DNA of 64,000 nucleotides from Desulfobacterales bacterium (GTDB lineage: Bacteria > Desulfobacterota > Desulfobacteria > Desulfobacterales > JAQWFD01), in NCBI GenBank assembly GCA_028704555.1, contig JAQWFD010000013.1, positions 1 through 64,000 of the forward strand, in the 5' to 3' direction. The translations under genes and the position numbers were made by a program. Every line of letters begins with the position of its first letter. Position 1 is the stretch's first letter. Shown piece by piece: positions 1 through 7,581 of this stretch. The notes under the pieces were generated by a model that had not been told where the DNA came from, did not search any database, and saw only the letters and a list, made by a program, of their open reading frames with translations.

Positions 1-2
1 AT

Positions 3-101
3 GCAGATCGAATATTGCCGGGTTTTGGAAAGCTGATAAAAAATCATTCTCTCCCTGATCAAATCATCCAACTAATTGCCGACGCGCATTCGTTAGCTTA
101 A
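3..101 (+). CDS. possible C-terminal end of a gene entering from the left edge
   Basis: A frame open from the left edge of the window runs to a TAA at 99-101 and reads like protein (about 32 residues, ending in LIADAHSLA). The other two forward frames stop early. The reading frame upstream lies outside the window, so no family can be named. It ends 30 bp before the next gene on the same strand. It could equally be chance or pseudogene debris, since the following kilobase is visibly decayed. Confidence 0.3.
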   Translation, partial: ADRILPGFGKLIKNHSLPDQIIQLIADAHSLA

Positions 102-131
102 TCCAACTGAATATTGTGATCATAGGATTTT

Positions 132-533
132 GTGTATTCAAAATTTTTGAATGAACAGATCGAAATGACCAGAGAAAAGCTCTCTATCGTTTCCCGACAT
201 TATGACGATCTGGGAACATTTGACCTTCCGGTGGACGGTGGCTTTTTTTCGAAACTGAAAGAATCCACCCGGGGACTGGAATTAAAAGCCGGACAAATGA
301 AGGAAATTTTTTCTGTGATATTGAATAATATGGGAGAGATCATCGATTCCTTGATAAATTTGACGGTCCTGTATGTCGCTTTATTCTTATTTCAGGTGGT
401 TTTGATTCCTGTATGTATGTTATGGGCATTGTTTAAACTCGTGAATATCGTATTCGTGTCAAATTTAGAGACCTGGCTTATAAACGAGCTTCAACCGAAC
501 CCCGTGCCGGCGGACCGGACCATGAAGGCATGA
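132..533 (+). CDS. small membrane protein, unknown function
   Basis: The 133-residue product is not one I recognise. It starts with GTG at 132, preceded by AGGA four bases upstream; an in-frame stop at 123-125 rules out a longer reading. Residues 1-70 are hydrophilic and helical, and residues about 72-108 form one long or two short hydrophobic segments with the core LYVALFLFQVVLIPV, followed by a short polar tail. That layout is what one expects of the C-terminal part of a larger membrane protein, so it may be a remnant rather than a full gene. A frameshifted ORF follows on the same strand. Confidence 0.5.
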   Translation: MYSKFLNEQIEMTREKLSIVSRHYDDLGTFDLPVDGGFFSKLKESTRGLELKAGQMKEIFSVILNNMGEIIDSLINLTVLYVALFLFQVVLIPVCMLWALFKLVNIVFVSNLETWLINELQPNPVPADRTMKA

Positions 534-579
534 TAGTTTTATCTTATCGACAGGAGCTGGAAATGCAGACGATGTCAGA

Positions 580-794
580 ATGGCTGAACAACGCAGGTTT
601 ACACTTGGCCGGGCGGTCTCGCTGGCACTGGATCTGGGGAGCGGTCGTTGATCGAAAAAAATGCCTTTGTCCGTTTTGACAGCGATTCAAAGTATAATAA
701 AGCGATCATACAAAAGCTGATTTCCGAAACCAGGGCGCATATTGCGCGTGTTGAAAACATGGCCAAAAAAATAAGGTCTGCGGAACAAAAATGA
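580..794 (+). pseudogene. frameshifted small ORF
   Basis: Two protein-like pieces lie end to end in different frames. From ATG 580 a frame reads MAEQRRFTLGRAVSLALDLG and then stops at 649-651. From about 639, shifted by one base, the reading continues ERSLIEKNAFVRFDSDSKYN and on to a TGA at 792-794. Together they would make a soluble, charged protein of about 71 residues. A one-base loss near 637-648 explains the break; it may be real decay or a sequencing error. No function is recognised. A CAGGAG sequence lies at 551-556. Confidence 0.4.
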
Positions 795-838
795 CGGATA
801 TGCTCTGATTTCCAGGGAAAGCCGGATCATATCCGTCA
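792..838. terminator. inverted repeat between convergent genes, probable terminator
   Basis: A perfect 11-bp inverted repeat, TGACGGATATG at 792-802 and CATATCCGTCA at 828-838, overlaps the stop of the frameshifted ORF and lies before the cheW stop on the other strand. The 25-base loop is long and no T-run follows, so the terminator role is inferred from its place between convergent reading frames. Confidence 0.4.
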
Positions 839-878
839 GACAACCGGCGTAAATGGGGCAGGATTGAAATAAACCAGG

Positions 879-1391
879 CTACGCGACATCCTGAATCAAC
901 ACGGTCTCTTCGGTACTCAGCACTTTGTCGATGTCCAGAAGGATTTTAACCCCGCTTTCCATTTTTGCCATCCCAAGGATATATCTCGTATCCAGAGATA
1001 TCCCAAAGGCCGGAGTGTTTTCAATGTCCTCGCCTTTGATATTAAGAACCTCGGAAACAGAATCAACGACGATGCCCATAAGAATGATTCCGGACGGACC
1101 TGCAAGTTCCACTACAATGATACAGGTGCGTTCCGTATAATCTACGGATTCCATGCCAAATTTCATTCGAAGATCAATAACCGGGATCACTTTTCCCCGC
1201 AGATTGATTACCCCTTTGATATAATCCGGAGTCTGAGGGACTGAGGTGATCGGCATCATTCCGATGATTTCCTTGATTTTCAAAATGCCGATCCCATATT
1301 CTTCATTGCCCAGCGTGAAAGTCAGATATTTGCCTTCTCTGTCCGCCATGATTTTTACTGCCTTGTTGATGGTTTCAGTTGTTTCAGTCAT
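879..1391 (-). CDS. cheW: chemotaxis coupling protein CheW
   Basis: The 170-residue product is a single CheW domain, the adaptor that links chemoreceptors to the kinase CheA at the inner face of the membrane. Family marks are visible: YLTFTLGNEEYGI near the start, the VPQTPDYIKGVINLRGKVIP signature of beta strands 3-4, and the later segment VDSVSEVLNI. ATG 1391 is chosen because AAAGGAGGT stands just upstream; the in-frame extension to 1505 lacks a site and is unlike the family. No cheA, receptor or other che gene lies in the window, so this is a stand-alone copy whose partners must be elsewhere. It could serve a divergent or alternative chemosensory array. Confidence 0.93.
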   Translation of the reverse strand: MTETTETINKAVKIMADREGKYLTFTLGNEEYGIGILKIKEIIGMMPITSVPQTPDYIKGVINLRGKVIPVIDLRMKFGMESVDYTERTCIIVVELAGPSGIILMGIVVDSVSEVLNIKGEDIENTPAFGISLDTRYILGMAKMESGVKILLDIDKVLSTEETVLIQDVA

Positions 1392-1582
1392 CTGGATACC
1401 TCCTTTATGATCAAACGTTTCATGTACGGAAATTGACGCAGTTACATATAATATGTTGCAGCAACACGGCCTGTCAGGCATCATTAAAAAAACAAGCCAG
1501 TTCAATGACTGCGATGATATATATTACAGCCAGAGCTATTATCAGTTTCAAGTAGAAAAATAAAGAGAGAAGAGAGTTGGGT

Positions 1583-2247
1583 TCAGTTCGGCCCAATTGA
1601 GGAAATAACCCATCCGGTCTGCAAACCGGTTTTACGACCAATACCCGGGAGTATGAGCAAGTAGCTCCAACGTGTCTGAAACCTCTCTATTGACCTCTTT
1701 TACTATCGCCATCGAACAATTCTGAATCAGCCTGGTTTTATTTAGATCATATCCGGTGGGTCCAATAATCTGTTCGATTGGCGCTTCTGAAATATCACGG
1801 GATGCGGGAAACTTTTTGAATAATTCTCCGGAGACGAAGTTTGGGCTTGATCATAACTGCGGCCACAATGTCACGGGGTCCGTCCCGTCCGTTGCCGGCT
1901 TCTCCAGCACGGTCCGGGGGATGCCGGGCCCATGAAGCTAAAGCGCAAAAACTCGGCAAGCCTCAAACAGTTTGCGCTTCTTAACGCTTCATGGCCCCGA
2001 CATCTTTTTCCCGGATCGCGCCATGTCGTACGCCGGCAACGGGCGGGACTCAGAGGCTACGCACAGCAAAATATGGCCGCAGTTATGATCAAGCCCCGAA
2101 GTTTACTTGTTTGACGGTGCAGCGCGCAGAAAGGATAGTTGCGATAGGCAATTCAAACGGGTTGTTGAAATTGAGTTGTGTCTTGACATTCGGGGGGGGC
2201 ACCTTTAGAATTTGTCGGATCAGTTCAATGCGTTCTTCATTCAGCAT
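1583..2247 (-). pseudogene. nth: endonuclease III (nth) remnant, split by a repeat element
   Basis: On the minus strand from ATG 2247 the reading gives MLNEERIELIRQIL, then QLNFNNPFELPIATILSARC, the start of the endonuclease III fold (compare ELNFSSPFELLIAVLLSAQ in E. coli Nth). The frame is broken at 2097-1843 by a 254-bp element. Resuming at 1834 it gives SGELFKKFPASRDIS and DTLELLAHTPG, again Nth-like. A one-base shift near 1640 then hides PGIGRKT, the helix-hairpin-helix core, and the rest, including the catalytic Asp and the iron-sulfur cysteines, is gone. With the element and one target copy removed, the reading crosses the insertion point in frame (caa gta aac ttc gtc tcc). The gene is dead whether or not the element is present. 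Confidence 0.85.
1843..2096 (+). mobile_element. 254-bp TIR element, copy A (non-autonomous, MITE-like)
   Basis: The element is bounded by perfect 23-bp inverted repeats beginning GGGCTTGATCATAACTGCGG (1843-1865 and 2074-2096). It is flanked on both sides by the 8-bp direct repeat CGAAGTTT (1835-1842 and 2097-2104), a perfect target-site duplication. It carries no transposase or convincing reading frame. The middle holds a second inverted repeat: AAGCTAAAGCGCAAA around 1932-1948 pairs with TTTGCGCTTCTTAACGCTT around 1971-1991. Copy B at 16426 has the same length and differs at about nine positions by hand count. Copy A disrupts the nth remnant. Confidence 0.92.
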
Positions 2248-2456
2248 GATGGCTGAACCTTACTGTCTGGCTGATTCAATATTGCCGATTGGCTGTTGCA
2301 ATTTTTTCAGTCATGAGCTTCGCCCTGCCACAGGGCAAATGCACAAACCGGGGAAAACAGATATTTCCGGATAGACGCTGCCTGACCAGGTCAGTGGACT
2401 GTTTGTATGGTCAACACAATAGACATTATCATTGAATGAAAGTGGGCCAGGGTTGT
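2248..2456. other. intergenic stretch upstream of the ThiI-like gene
   Basis: I see no gene in this stretch. It separates the nth remnant (minus strand) from the ThiI-like gene (plus strand) and so should hold promoters for both. No clear -35/-10 pair stood out. Confidence 0.4.
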
Positions 2457-3449
2457 ATGAATTCAACTAAAAAAGTTCGGGCTTTAGGTCTTTGTTCCGG
2501 AGGGCTTGACAGTATATTGGCCGCTCTCGTATTAAAAGAACAGGGGATAGTCGTTGAATGGATTACGTTTGAGACGCCGTTTTTTTCGGCGGACAAGTCG
2601 GTAAAAGCATCCGAGATGACCGGTATTCCAATAACGGTTCAGCAGATTACGACTCCCTATCTTGACATGCTCAAACACCCGCCGTGCGGATATGGGAAAA
2701 ACATGAATCCCTGTCTGGATTGTCATGCGTTGATGTTCAGACTGGCCGGTGAAGTGATGAAGAAAAAAGGAATGGACTTTCTGTTCAGCGGTGAGGTCAT
2801 GGGACAGCGTCCCATGTCACAGACCAGAACCTCGCTTCGGTATGTGGAAAAACATTCGGGTTTTGACGGATATATACTCCGGCCGTTGAGTGCAAAGAAA
2901 CTTCCGGAAACCATCCCGGAGAAACAGGGTCAGGTAAACAGGGAACTGTTGCTTGATCTGTCCGGAAGGTCCCGTAAACCTCAAATTCAGCTTGCCGCAG
3001 AATTTGAAATCACTCAATATCCGGTGCCTGCCGGGGGGTGCCTTCTGACAGACAAAATTTACTCAATCCGGCTTAAGGATTTGTTTGATCACGGGGATTC
3101 TGATCAAGAGACGGATTTTTATCTGCTCAAATACGGCAGACATTTTCGTTTGAATCAGGCCGTAAAGCTCGTTGTCGGTCGAGCGCAGAAAGAAAACGAA
3201 CAATTGTTGAAACTGTACAGGCCTGAAATGGATTTCATTCTTAACATCAGTCAGATACCCGGTCCCGTTGTCCTCGTGCCGTATGGGGGAAGCAGTGAAG
3301 ATATCTTTCTTGCCGCATCCATCTGTGCAAGCTACAGTAAAGCCGGGAAGGGCACCGTTGCGGATGTGCTGGTAAGAACGCCCGCCGGGCAGTACAACAT
3401 CAAGGGGGTGGCAGCTTCACCGGATGAATTCAGGCATCTGATGCTGTAA
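2457..3449 (+). CDS. ThiI-like PP-loop tRNA sulfurtransferase family protein
   Basis: The 330-residue protein carries the PP-loop ATP-pyrophosphatase signature SGGLDSILA at its N-terminus, as in the ThiI/MnmA enzymes that adenylate a tRNA base before thiolation. Cysteine-rich CGYGKNMNPCLDC near residue 80 and the later PAGGCLL resemble the sulfur-handling cysteines of this group. The C-terminal 130 residues look like the NFACT-R-type RNA-binding domain found in short ThiI-like proteins. The THUMP and rhodanese domains of classical ThiI are absent, so the substrate is unsure. ATG 2457 is chosen over ATG 2436 because CCAGGG lies five bases upstream and nothing suitable precedes the earlier codon. 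The gene is convergent with rlmN, with element copy C between them. Confidence 0.8.
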   Translation: MNSTKKVRALGLCSGGLDSILAALVLKEQGIVVEWITFETPFFSADKSVKASEMTGIPITVQQITTPYLDMLKHPPCGYGKNMNPCLDCHALMFRLAGEVMKKKGMDFLFSGEVMGQRPMSQTRTSLRYVEKHSGFDGYILRPLSAKKLPETIPEKQGQVNRELLLDLSGRSRKPQIQLAAEFEITQYPVPAGGCLLTDKIYSIRLKDLFDHGDSDQETDFYLLKYGRHFRLNQAVKLVVGRAQKENEQLLKLYRPEMDFILNISQIPGPVVLVPYGGSSEDIFLAASICASYSKAGKGTVADVLVRTPAGQYNIKGVAASPDEFRHLML

Positions 3450-3486
3450 TTGCAGCGTTGTATAAACAAAAGGATGATTTTTTTTG

Positions 3487-3627
3487 GGGCTCGATCATAA
3501 CTTCGGCCATAGTTCCGAAGTGTGGCCGCCGAGTCCTGCCTGTTCCCGGTGTACGACATTGCGCGATCCGGGGAAAAGATGCCGGGACGGAGCCCGCGCC
3601 AACGTGGCCGAAGTTATGATCGAGCCC
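3487..3627 (-). mobile_element. 141-bp TIR element, copy C (short, diverged, inverted)
   Basis: This copy is bounded by 23-bp inverted repeats beginning GGGCTCGATCATAACTTCGG (3487-3509 and 3605-3627). They differ from copies A and B at two positions, and each change is mirrored in the opposite arm. Its interior matches the right half of copy A read on the minus strand (for example GATCGCGCAATGTCGTAC against GATCGCGCCATGTCGTAC), with about 110 bp of the middle missing. The flanking octamers TTTTTTTG and TTGTTTTT are similar but not identical, so a target duplication is only suggested. It lies between the convergent ThiI-like gene and rlmN and could fold as a hairpin in transcripts from either side. 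Confidence 0.85.
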
Positions 3628-3647
3628 TTGTTTTTTAACCATTTTGT

Positions 3648-4727
3648 TTATGACCCGATGGGGGAAGCTTGTTCGGTGTGACGGGCGCGAAGCTGGCCGC
3701 ATGCGGCGGATATGTCCAGGCCCTTGCTGTATCGGATGTTGACGGTGTAATTGTTTTTTAAAAGAATTTCCTGAAAACGGAGGATATCGGCGGTTTCGGG
3801 CCGCTTAAATTTGCACCTGTCATATTCGTTAAACGGAATCAGATTGATTTTTGCCTTGATGGACTGTAACAGCCTGGACAGTCGTTTTGCGTCATCCGGC
3901 AAATCATTTATTCCCCGGATCAGAATGTATTCAAAGGTGATTCTCCGGCGGGGTTTCAGGGGAAAGTTTCGGCATGCTTCAAGAAGCTGCTCCAGGGGAT
4001 ATTGCCGGTTGATCGGCATAAGCATGCTGCGGGTTTTGTTATCGGTTGCATTCAGGGAAACTGCCAGGTTAACCTGTGCATCTCGCCCCAGGTCAGAGAG
4101 CCTTGGCACTATGCCCGCGGTCGACACCGTCACCCTTCGGGTTGAAAATTTGAGACCGAAATCGCTGTTGGTAATCACATCGATGGCCTGAATCAGGTTG
4201 TCATAATTAGCCAGAGGCTCTCCCATGCCCATGAAAACGATATTGGTCAGCGGCTTGGATTCCTTCAGCTCATTTGCGATATCCCGAACCTGCGAGACAA
4301 TCTCGGCTTTGGTCAGGTTGCGTGTAAAACCGTTTTTGGCGGTCAGGCAAAACTGGCATCCCTGAACGCACCCGACCTGAGTCGATATGCAGAGCGTGAA
4401 ATGGTCTTTTTCCGGAATCAGGACGCTTTCAATGTACTCACCGTCGTTCAGCCGGAACAGATATTTTTTGGCGCCGTCGATGGACGATTCCGTTTTCAGG
4501 ATTTTCAGACGCGACATCGTGAAATTTTCAGACAGTACATCGCGAAGACTCTGGCTGAGGTCCGTCATGTCTGAAAAACTGTCAGCTTGTCGCACATAAA
4601 TCCATCTTGATATTTGCCGGGCCCGGTAGGATTCCCATGAATGCTCCAGAAGCCATGCGCTCAGTTCCTCAACAGAGAGTTCTTTAATATCCTGCATAGT
4701 CGATTCAATCATTGTGCTCGTTAACAT
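3648..4727 (-). CDS. rlmN: dual-specificity 23S rRNA/tRNA adenine-C2 methyltransferase RlmN
   Basis: This is a radical-SAM methylase that places a methyl group on C2 of A2503 in 23S rRNA and A37 in some tRNAs. The cluster motif CVQGCQFC, the FMGMGEPLANYDN segment, STAGIVPRL and the C-terminal ISAACGQLR carrying the second catalytic cysteine are all present, and the length of about 359 residues is normal. The longest ATG start is 4727; ATG 4712 and ATG 4697 are also possible, and none has a strong ribosome-binding site. It is transcribed away from the ffh operon and convergently to the ThiI-like gene. Confidence 0.96.
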   Translation of the reverse strand: MLTSTMIESTMQDIKELSVEELSAWLLEHSWESYRARQISRWIYVRQADSFSDMTDLSQSLRDVLSENFTMSRLKILKTESSIDGAKKYLFRLNDGEYIESVLIPEKDHFTLCISTQVGCVQGCQFCLTAKNGFTRNLTKAEIVSQVRDIANELKESKPLTNIVFMGMGEPLANYDNLIQAIDVITNSDFGLKFSTRRVTVSTAGIVPRLSDLGRDAQVNLAVSLNATDNKTRSMLMPINRQYPLEQLLEACRNFPLKPRRRITFEYILIRGINDLPDDAKRLSRLLQSIKAKINLIPFNEYDRCKFKRPETADILRFQEILLKNNYTVNIRYSKGLDISAACGQLRARHTEQASPIGS

Positions 4728-5169
4728 CAATTAATAAAAGGGGCTTTCGTTTCATTGTGCCGTTCGAATTCGGATACTATTTGAAAACTCGGATAAAATC
4801 AATCCCGGTGGATACTGGATGCATAATTTCATCGCTGTTGTCCGGAAAATGGCATTACATGCGGTGTAACCGTAACCGGAGATGAATGAGAAAATAAAAT
4901 GTTTTCGAGAGGTTGAGCGTGGGTGAACAAATGACCGCTGGTAAATATAACGGTTTAGTTTAGTAATATCTTTTGCTTGACATTAAAATGGTTTAATAAT
5001 AGATTCAAACTTTTCTCTCAATACAGTTCTGCGGCAAGGCTATTGAGAAACAAAATAAATTAAATTATAATAAAAAATAATCAGGCGCGTGGGGGAATAT
5101 CCGGATTCAGGGACGCTGATATCGTAAAGAAATAGATTCCCCCGCTTGAAATATGTTGATCGGTGAGGT
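4728..5169. other. divergent intergenic region between rlmN and ffh
   Basis: No gene is seen in this stretch of about 440 bp. It is AT-rich from 4930 on and holds the ffh promoter described separately. The rlmN promoter should also lie here, but I cannot point to it. Confidence 0.5.
4977..5005 (+). promoter_or_regulatory. sigma-70-type promoter of the ffh operon
   Basis: TTGACA at 4977-4982 is a perfect -35 hexamer, followed after exactly 17 bases by TAGATT at 5000-5005, a fair -10. The sequence around them is AT-rich. It would give a leader of about 155 bases before ffh. Confidence 0.6.
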
Positions 5170-6501
5170 ATGTTTGAAAATTTAAGTGACAGGCTGAACT
5201 CCGTATTCAAGGAACTGAGGGGGCACGGCAAATTAACGGAGACCAACATTGAGGAGGGCCTTAAAGAGGTTCGGATGGCGCTTCTCGAGGCCGATGTTCA
5301 CTTCCGGGTTGTTAAACAATTTGTTTCCGGTATCAGGGCGCGTGCGCTGGGTCAGGAGGTGATGGGCAGTCTGACCCCTGGCCAGCAGGTGGTCAAGATC
5401 GTTAATGAAGAGCTGGCCGGGCTGATGGGAGGCGACTATAAAGAACTGGAGCTTTCCGGGCCGCTTCCGATATCGGTTATGCTTGTGGGCCTTCAGGGGT
5501 CCGGTAAAACAACGACATCCGGAAAGCTTGCCGCTTTGCTGAGGAAAAAAGGCAGAAAACCTTATCTGGTTCCGGCAGATGTCTATCGGCCGGCAGCGAT
5601 AGAGCAGCTGAAAAAGATAGGCTCTCAGCTTGATATTCCGGTATTCCCGTCTTCGACCCTGATGAAGCCGGTTGATATCTGCCAGGAGGCCCGCGTTGCC
5701 GCTTTGAAGGCGGGTTGCGATACGCTCCTTTTGGATACGGCAGGGCGTCTTCATATCGACGAGGAACTGATGGCGGAGTTGTCCCGGATCAAGGATATGG
5801 TTCATCCGTCCGATATTTTGTTTGTGGCTGACGCCATGACCGGCCAGGATGCGGTCAACAGCGCCAAATCGTTTAATGATGCCCTGGATATCGGCGGTGT
5901 CATCCTGACGAAAATGGATGGTGATGCCAGGGGCGGCGCAGCGATTTCCATCAAGGCTATTACCGGTAAACCGATCAAATTCATAGGTGTCGGCGAAAAA
6001 ATAGGTGATCTGGAAGTTTTTCATCCTGACAGGATGGCGTCCAGGATACTGGGGATGGGGGATGTCCTTACGATCATCGAAAAAGCTCAATCGGTCATCG
6101 ATGAAAAGGAAGCGGCTGAGCTAGAAAAAAAACTTAAAAAAAGTCAGTTTACACTCCAGGATTTTCGTAATCAGATGGTTCAGATCCGCAAGATGGGGTC
6201 ATTGAGCGATATTATCGGGATGATCCCCGGTATGGGGAAGATAAAGCAGCTTAAGAATCTGGAAGTTGATGAAAAAGAACTTTCCAGAATCGAAGCCATC
6301 ATCAATTCGATGACACCCGGTGAACGTCGGCAGTACACCATAATTAACGGAAGCCGGCGGAAAAGGATTGCAAAAGGAAGTGGGACTAGCGTACAGGATG
6401 TTAACCGGCTGCTTAAAAATTACAGCCAAGTGCTGAAAATGATTAAAAAGATGAATAAAGGCGGCATGCGAGGCCTCGGCCGGGGGATGCTGCCGTTCTG
6501 A
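5170..6501 (+). CDS. ffh: signal recognition particle GTPase Ffh (SRP54)
   Basis: Ffh binds 4.5S RNA and signal sequences on the ribosome and delivers nascent membrane proteins to FtsY at the inner membrane. The order is N domain (1-95), G domain with P-loop GLQGSGKTTT at 106-115, LLDTAGRLHID (G3), and TKMDGDARGG (G4), then a methionine-rich M domain from about 300 with GMIPGMGK and the RNA-binding segment SRRKRIAKGSG. Length 443 is normal. The start has GTGAGGT directly upstream. It leads an operon of translation and RNA-processing genes that runs to 11.9 kb; rpsP begins 12 bp after its stop. Confidence 0.98.
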   Translation: MFENLSDRLNSVFKELRGHGKLTETNIEEGLKEVRMALLEADVHFRVVKQFVSGIRARALGQEVMGSLTPGQQVVKIVNEELAGLMGGDYKELELSGPLPISVMLVGLQGSGKTTTSGKLAALLRKKGRKPYLVPADVYRPAAIEQLKKIGSQLDIPVFPSSTLMKPVDICQEARVAALKAGCDTLLLDTAGRLHIDEELMAELSRIKDMVHPSDILFVADAMTGQDAVNSAKSFNDALDIGGVILTKMDGDARGGAAISIKAITGKPIKFIGVGEKIGDLEVFHPDRMASRILGMGDVLTIIEKAQSVIDEKEAAELEKKLKKSQFTLQDFRNQMVQIRKMGSLSDIIGMIPGMGKIKQLKNLEVDEKELSRIEAIINSMTPGERRQYTIINGSRRKRIAKGSGTSVQDVNRLLKNYSQVLKMIKKMNKGGMRGLGRGMLPF

Positions 6502-6513
6502 AGGAGATATAAA

Positions 6514-6768
6514 ATGGGAGTAAAAATCAGATTAGCCAGGCATGGGGCGAAAAAAAGACCGTTTTATCGTATTGTAGTGGCTGATGGCGAATGCCGAAGG
6601 GATGGCAGGTTTCTTGAAATTGTGGGAACTTACAATCCTCTGCAGGAGCCGGCAGAAGTAGCTTTAAAGGCGGAGCGGATTAAATATTGGATGGGTCAGG
6701 GGGCTATCCCGACTGATACCGTGAAAAGTCTTTTGCGAAGGGAAAAGTTTTTTACTTGTCCCGAGTAA
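6514..6768 (+). CDS. rpsP: 30S ribosomal protein S16
   Basis: S16 is a small-subunit assembly protein. The N-terminus [20 protein letters not shown] is the family signature, and [12 protein letters not shown] follows. At 84 residues it is of usual length. AAGGAGATAT sits just before the ATG. The ffh-rpsP-khpA-rimM-trmD-rplS order is a widely conserved bacterial operon. Confidence 0.98.
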   Translation: MGVKIRLARHGAKKRPFYRIVVADGECRRDGRFLEIVGTYNPLQEPAEVALKAERIKYWMGQGAIPTDTVKSLLRREKFFTCPE

Positions 6769-6814
6769 TTTTCATTGCCTCTTGTTCTCAACAGCCAACG
6801 AAGGAGATGGAGCT

Positions 6815-7045
6815 ATGAAAGATCTTGTCAAGTATATTGCGCAGGCACTGGTCGATAATCCTGAAGAGGTGGTAGTCGACGAAATCGAGGGGAACCAGAC
6901 ATCGGTATTGGAACTTAAGGTTGCCAAAGAGGATTTGGGGAAGGTTATCGGTAAACAGGGACGAACGGCAAGAGCGATTCGGACGATACTGAGCGCGGCG
7001 TCAGCGAAGGTAAAAAAACGGACGGTTCTGGAGATAATTGAATAA
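6815..7045 (+). CDS. khpA: KH-domain RNA-binding protein KhpA
   Basis: The 76-residue product is a single KH domain with the nucleic-acid-binding loop [18 protein letters not shown]. In other bacteria KhpA, often with KhpB/Jag, binds RNA and affects cell division and translation. ATG 6815 is preferred to the in-frame 6782 because GAAGGAGATGG lies directly in front of it and the sequence then begins with the family's typical [14 protein letters not shown]. It sits between rpsP and rimM, the usual place. Confidence 0.95.
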   Translation: MKDLVKYIAQALVDNPEEVVVDEIEGNQTSVLELKVAKEDLGKVIGKQGRTARAIRTILSAASAKVKKRTVLEIIE

Positions 7046-7064
7046 TTAGCCGGATAAATGTCAA

Positions 7065-7556
7065 ATGCTGATTGGGAAAATTGTCGGGGTTCATGGCCTT
7101 AAAGGGACGCTCAAGGTTCTTTCTTATGTTGAATCCGTGTCTTTTTTTAAGCCGGGAAGTTCGATTCGTGTAAAAAATCAAAACGGTATCGAGTCCATCT
7201 ATACGCTCAAATGGGTTAAACCGCACAAGCGCGGTCTCCTGTTTCAGATTGAAGATGTAAATGACTGTGATATGGCCCAGCCGCTGATCGGATCGATGCT
7301 GCACATCGATAGAGAAGCGCTGCCGGACATAGAAAATGGAACCTACTACTGGGTGGATCTTATCGGGCTTTCTGTCGTTACATCCGATAATATCTGTATC
7401 GGACGCGTGGAATCCATATTTCCGACCGGGAGCAATGATGTCCTGGTTGTGAAAGACAACGGTAATGAAATTCTAGTTCCGGCTCTGGAATCGGTTATCA
7501 GAGAAGTTGATCTCGAGAATGGAACACTGGTGGTTGATCTGCCGGAAGGATTGTAA
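7065..7556 (+). CDS. rimM: 16S rRNA processing protein RimM
   Basis: RimM binds S19 and helps mature the 3' domain of 16S rRNA. The N-terminal beta-barrel opens with IGKIVGVHGLKGTLKV, the family signature, and the C-terminal PRC-barrel holds YYWVDLIGLSV and GSNDVLVVKDNGNEILVPA. Its 163 residues are standard. It begins 19 bp after khpA and precedes trmD by 25 bp. Confidence 0.96.
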   Translation: MLIGKIVGVHGLKGTLKVLSYVESVSFFKPGSSIRVKNQNGIESIYTLKWVKPHKRGLLFQIEDVNDCDMAQPLIGSMLHIDREALPDIENGTYYWVDLIGLSVVTSDNICIGRVESIFPTGSNDVLVVKDNGNEILVPALESVIREVDLENGTLVVDLPEGL

Positions 7557-7581
7557 CTGAAGAGGCTCATCGGGTTATTAA

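Noticed and set aside
1932..2374. Overlapping reading frames in and after element A (reading MAAVMIKP or YGRSYDQAP)
   Set aside because: They are translations of the repeat's inverted ends. The same peptides recur in copies B and C in different frames, and none has a ribosome-binding site.
4728..5169. Possible 4.5S RNA gene near ffh
   Set aside because: No SRP RNA tetraloop-and-bulge hairpin was recognised here; the region looks like an ordinary leader.
5233..6090. A 285-codon open frame antisense to ffh
   Set aside because: It is fully inside a conserved gene. Long antisense frames are common at this GC content, and the product is rich in His/Arg with no family likeness.
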